Assembly (NCBI GenBank): GCA_003561595.1
Contig: PWWF01000204.1
Span: 1-8,185 of the forward strand
Direction: 5' to 3'
From: Paracoccaceae bacterium
Lineage (GTDB): Bacteria > Pseudomonadota > Alphaproteobacteria > Rhodobacterales > Rhodobacteraceae
Length of the DNA: 8,185 nucleotides
In this document: piece after piece, positions 6,125 to 8,185 of the stretch
How the letters are laid out: the number at the start of each line of letters is the position of its first letter
Numbering within the stretch: position 1 is the first letter of the stretch
Program-made: the position numbers and the translations under genes
Notes under the pieces: generated by a model
What the model saw: only the letters and a program-made list of their open reading frames with translations
What the model was told of the DNA's origin: nothing
Database searches by the model: none

Positions 6125-6140
6125 GTTAACCTGCGATTCA
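6125..6140 (-). promoter_or_regulatory. CtrA-like binding site upstream of motB
   Basis: On the minus strand the bases read TGAA-N7-TTAAC, differing at one base from the alphaproteobacterial CtrA consensus TTAA-N7-TTAAC. The site ends 46 bases before the motB start. A -10-like TAGGCT (6152-6157) follows at a distance that makes the box overlap the expected -35 region, as in Caulobacter CtrA-activated flagellar promoters. The same box could also influence the divergent lipoprotein gene, whose start is about 140 bases away. Confidence 0.5.
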
Positions 6141-6186
6141 AACCTCGCCGCTAGGCTGGGCACTGGGTGTAAGGAATGGGTGAATC

Positions 6187-6969
6187 ATGGAACGATCTGA
6201 CGATGTCAGACCGCTTGTCATCAAGCGCAAGAAGGTTGTGGCAGCCGGGCATCACGGGGGCGCATGGAAAGTTGCCTACGCCGATTTCGTCACGGCGATG
6301 ATGGCGTTCTTTCTGATGATGTGGCTGCTGGGCTCGGTGGATTCCGACAAGAGGCGCGGCATCGCGGATTACTTTTCGGACACATACGCCATCGACAGCC
6401 AATCGGCTGGCGCAGAGCAGATCCTGGGTGGCGAGTCTCTGTCGCAGATCGAGTCCATCACGGACGAGATCGCCACGCGCGCGCAATCCGACACAGATGC
6501 CACCGAGCTTGAGGATCTGGCGGCAGCGCTGGAACAGGCCGCGCGGGACATCGAGATGTCAGATGCCTTTGCGCATATGACCCTGCGGATGACGGATGAG
6601 GGGCTGGTGGTCGAGTTGTTCGATCTGGACCACGCATCCCTGTTCGTGGCGCAAGGCGATGAGCCGCAGGACGTGCTGCTGTTCCTGATCTCGGTGCTGG
6701 CAGATGCCTTCCAGACAGTGACGAATCCGGTCGCGATCGGGGCGCATTCGCGCAGTTTCCCGTCAGTGTTCCGCGAAAACCCGGTCTGGCCGCTGACCGT
6801 GAACCGCGCGCAGGCCGTTCACGAACTGATGCAGGATGCCGGGCTGGACGCCCCCCGCTTCCGGCGCGTCACCGGCCATGCCGACCGGTCGCTTGCTGTC
6901 TCGGACCCGATGGCCGCGCGCAACAACCGGATCGAATTGATCCTGCTGCATGATCCGGATGCGTTTTGA
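6187..6969 (+). CDS. motB: Flagellar motor stator protein MotB
   Basis: MotB forms, with MotA, the ion-conducting stator that drives flagellar rotation. Its single helix lies in the inner membrane and its C-terminal OmpA-like domain grips peptidoglycan. The 260-residue product has a basic N-terminus (VIKRKKVV), then HHGGAWKVAYAD leading into the helix at about 28-49. Asp33 matches the essential ion-binding Asp32 of E. coli MotB. The segment just after the helix (52-66) would be the plug, 85-125 is a helical acidic linker, and about 138-255 is the OmpA-like domain, ending in the conserved RNNRIELIL (245-253). The usual GHTD start of the peptidoglycan-binding motif reads GAHSRS here (185-190). 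The start at 6187 has AAGGA (6171-6175) 11 bases upstream, a rather long spacing. motA is not next to it. flgE follows after 72 bases, and a CtrA-like box precedes it. Confidence 0.92.
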   Translation: MERSDDVRPLVIKRKKVVAAGHHGGAWKVAYADFVTAMMAFFLMMWLLGSVDSDKRRGIADYFSDTYAIDSQSAGAEQILGGESLSQIESITDEIATRAQSDTDATELEDLAAALEQAARDIEMSDAFAHMTLRMTDEGLVVELFDLDHASLFVAQGDEPQDVLLFLISVLADAFQTVTNPVAIGAHSRSFPSVFRENPVWPLTVNRAQAVHELMQDAGLDAPRFRRVTGHADRSLAVSDPMAARNNRIELILLHDPDAF

Positions 6970-6973
6970 GCTG

Positions 6974-6989
6974 TTAGGGGGAAATTAAC
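6974..6989 (+). promoter_or_regulatory. CtrA-like binding site between motB and flgE
   Basis: TTAG-GGGGAAA-TTAAC has the exact TTAA-N7-TTAAC layout of the CtrA consensus with a single mismatch (TTAG). It lies five bases after the motB stop and 52 bases before the flgE start, so flgE may have its own CtrA-dependent promoter in addition to read-through from motB. No convincing -10 hexamer is seen at the expected place near 7000. The same bases also form an inverted repeat, CTGTTA (6971-6976) with TAACAG (6986-6991). Confidence 0.55.
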
Positions 6990-7041
6990 AGAGCCGGTCC
7001 AATCTGGGATGCAAGAAGAATCACCTCGGAATGGAGCGGAC

Positions 7042-8185
7042 ATGACAATCTCATCCTCGATGAATGCTGGTGTTGCCGGGCTGCGCGCCAATGCGAACCG
7101 GCTTGCAACAATCTCGGACAATATCGCGAATTCGGCGACCTATGGCTATCGGCGGGCACAGACCAGCTTTCATTCCATGGTCACCGGATCGGGCGCGGCC
7201 GGGCAGGCATCTTATTCGGCGGGCGGGGTGCGCACGGCCAGTCAACGGATCGTCGATCAGGGTGGCGCGTTGATCGGCACGCAGAACGCGACCGATATCG
7301 CCTTGTCGGGGCGCGGTTTCATTCCCGTCACATCCGGCATGGCATCAAACCGCACGGATGGCACGACACCGCTGATGCTCAGTACCACAGGGTCGTTCCG
7401 CATGGATGCCGAGGGCTATATGCGCGACCCCAGCGGCAATATCCTGCTGGGCTGGCAAGCCGACAGAGATGGCAATATCCCGACCTATCCAAGGGACAGC
7501 ACATCGGGTCTGCAACCAGTGCGCATTGATGAATCGCAGGGGAACTTCGGCCAGACCAGGGCGATACAGATGGGTGTGGTGCTGCCGGCCACGGGCTCAT
7601 TGCCGGATGCAGGCGGCGATCCTTTGCAAATGTCGGTGGAATACTTCAACACTTTGGGCCTGCGCGGGTCTATCGATGTCGAGTTTGAGCCAGTTGACCC
7701 AATCGACTACCCCAACGAATGGCAGATGACGCTGACCGACCGCGCATCGGGCGATCCCCTTGGCACTTTCACACTCGTATTCGACACATCTTCCGAACAG
7801 GCAGGCACGCTTCTGTCAGTGGACCCGGCGCTTGACTATGACCCCGACACGGGGGCGATCGCGCTCGAACTGGACGAACAGACCATTGAAATGTCGATCG
7901 GACGCATTGGCGAAGGGGGCGGCATCATGCAGCGGGGTGAGGAATTCTCACCCGCGGGTGTCAGTCAGGACGGCTTTGGTGCAGGCAACCTGATCGGTCT
8001 GGAAATCGACAGCAGTGGCGATCTCAATGCCATCTACGATACCGGCTTTCGCCGCACGATGTATCGCATCCCGATTGTCGATGTCCCCAATCCCAACGGG
8101 TTGAGCGCGCTGGACAATCAGGCCTATCAGGTCTCGCGCGACAGCGGTCCCTTCTTCCTGTGGGATGCGGGCAGCGGACCGGTCG
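7042..8185 (+). CDS. flgE: Flagellar hook protein FlgE, N-terminal part (3' end outside window)
   Basis: FlgE is exported through the flagellar type III apparatus and polymerises into the hook joining rod and filament. The reading frame is open for 381 codons to the window edge. Residues 3-38 match the rod/hook N-terminal helix family, ending in SDNIANSATYGYRR (25-38), the usual NNIANxxTxGF motif. DQGGALIGTQNATDIALSGRGFIPV (72-96) is the conserved strand following it, and TTGSFRMDAEGYMRDPSG (115-132) is also typical. Residues about 180-310 form a more variable domain expected on the outer face of the hook. GLEIDSSGDLNAIYDTGFRR (319-338) and VPNPNGLSALDNQAY (348-362) recover the conserved region near the C-terminus, so perhaps 50-80 residues are missing. 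The start at 7042 follows GGAG (7033-7036) by five bases. The gene most likely begins a run of hook genes such as flgK and flgL beyond the window. Confidence 0.94.
   Translation, partial: MTISSSMNAGVAGLRANANRLATISDNIANSATYGYRRAQTSFHSMVTGSGAAGQASYSAGGVRTASQRIVDQGGALIGTQNATDIALSGRGFIPVTSGMASNRTDGTTPLMLSTTGSFRMDAEGYMRDPSGNILLGWQADRDGNIPTYPRDSTSGLQPVRIDESQGNFGQTRAIQMGVVLPATGSLPDAGGDPLQMSVEYFNTLGLRGSIDVEFEPVDPIDYPNEWQMTLTDRASGDPLGTFTLVFDTSSEQAGTLLSVDPALDYDPDTGAIALELDEQTIEMSIGRIGEGGGIMQRGEEFSPAGVSQDGFGAGNLIGLEIDSSGDLNAIYDTGFRRTMYRIPIVDVPNPNGLSALDNQAYQVSRDSGPFFLWDAGSGPV

Overview
The window is GC-rich, densely coded bacterial DNA and most resembles an alphaproteobacterium of the Rhodobacterales (Rhodobacter/Roseobacter group). 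The reasons are the codon usage, the form of the MotB N-terminus (HHGGAWKVAYADFVTAMMAFF), the motB-flgE arrangement, and CtrA-like boxes in front of flagellar genes. No rRNA, tRNA, CRISPR array, insertion sequence or phage gene was seen. The genus call is by pattern only, without a database search.

Left part (1-2756): the 3' end of a Dpp/Opp-type ABC permease gene is followed, after 280 bases, by a gene for a 697-residue protein that fuses both ATPases of such an importer. The gap between them holds an easily missed gene on the opposite strand: a 24-codon, almost entirely hydrophobic ORF (462-536) with a near-perfect ribosome binding site and a possible terminator just beyond it. Next, 2926-3531 encodes an exported, cysteine-rich protein of 201 residues that I do not recognise.

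Middle (3532-5399): glpD, the aerobic FAD-dependent glycerol-3-phosphate dehydrogenase, lies behind a leader carrying two TTCGTT-type repeat clusters in inverted arrangement. They are probably operators for a GlpR/DeoR-family repressor. glpD ends tail to tail with a minus-strand lytic-transglycosylase-like lipoprotein gene. The two stop codons are one base apart, and an imperfect palindrome straddles them.

Right part (5397-8185): the lipoprotein gene is divergent from motB, which encodes the peptidoglycan-anchored subunit of the flagellar stator. motB is followed by flgE, the flagellar hook protein, which runs off the window after 381 codons. Both motB and flgE are preceded by a TTAA-N7-TTAAC-like CtrA box with one mismatch, so this looks like the edge of a CtrA-controlled flagellar cluster. 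The lipoprotein may supply cell-wall remodelling near the flagellar genes, but that is inferred only from position.

Nothing here amounts to a wholly new multi-gene system. The best leads for something undescribed are the 24-residue membrane peptide inside the ABC operon, the unknown six-cysteine exported protein, and the regulatory sites in front of glpD, motB and flgE.
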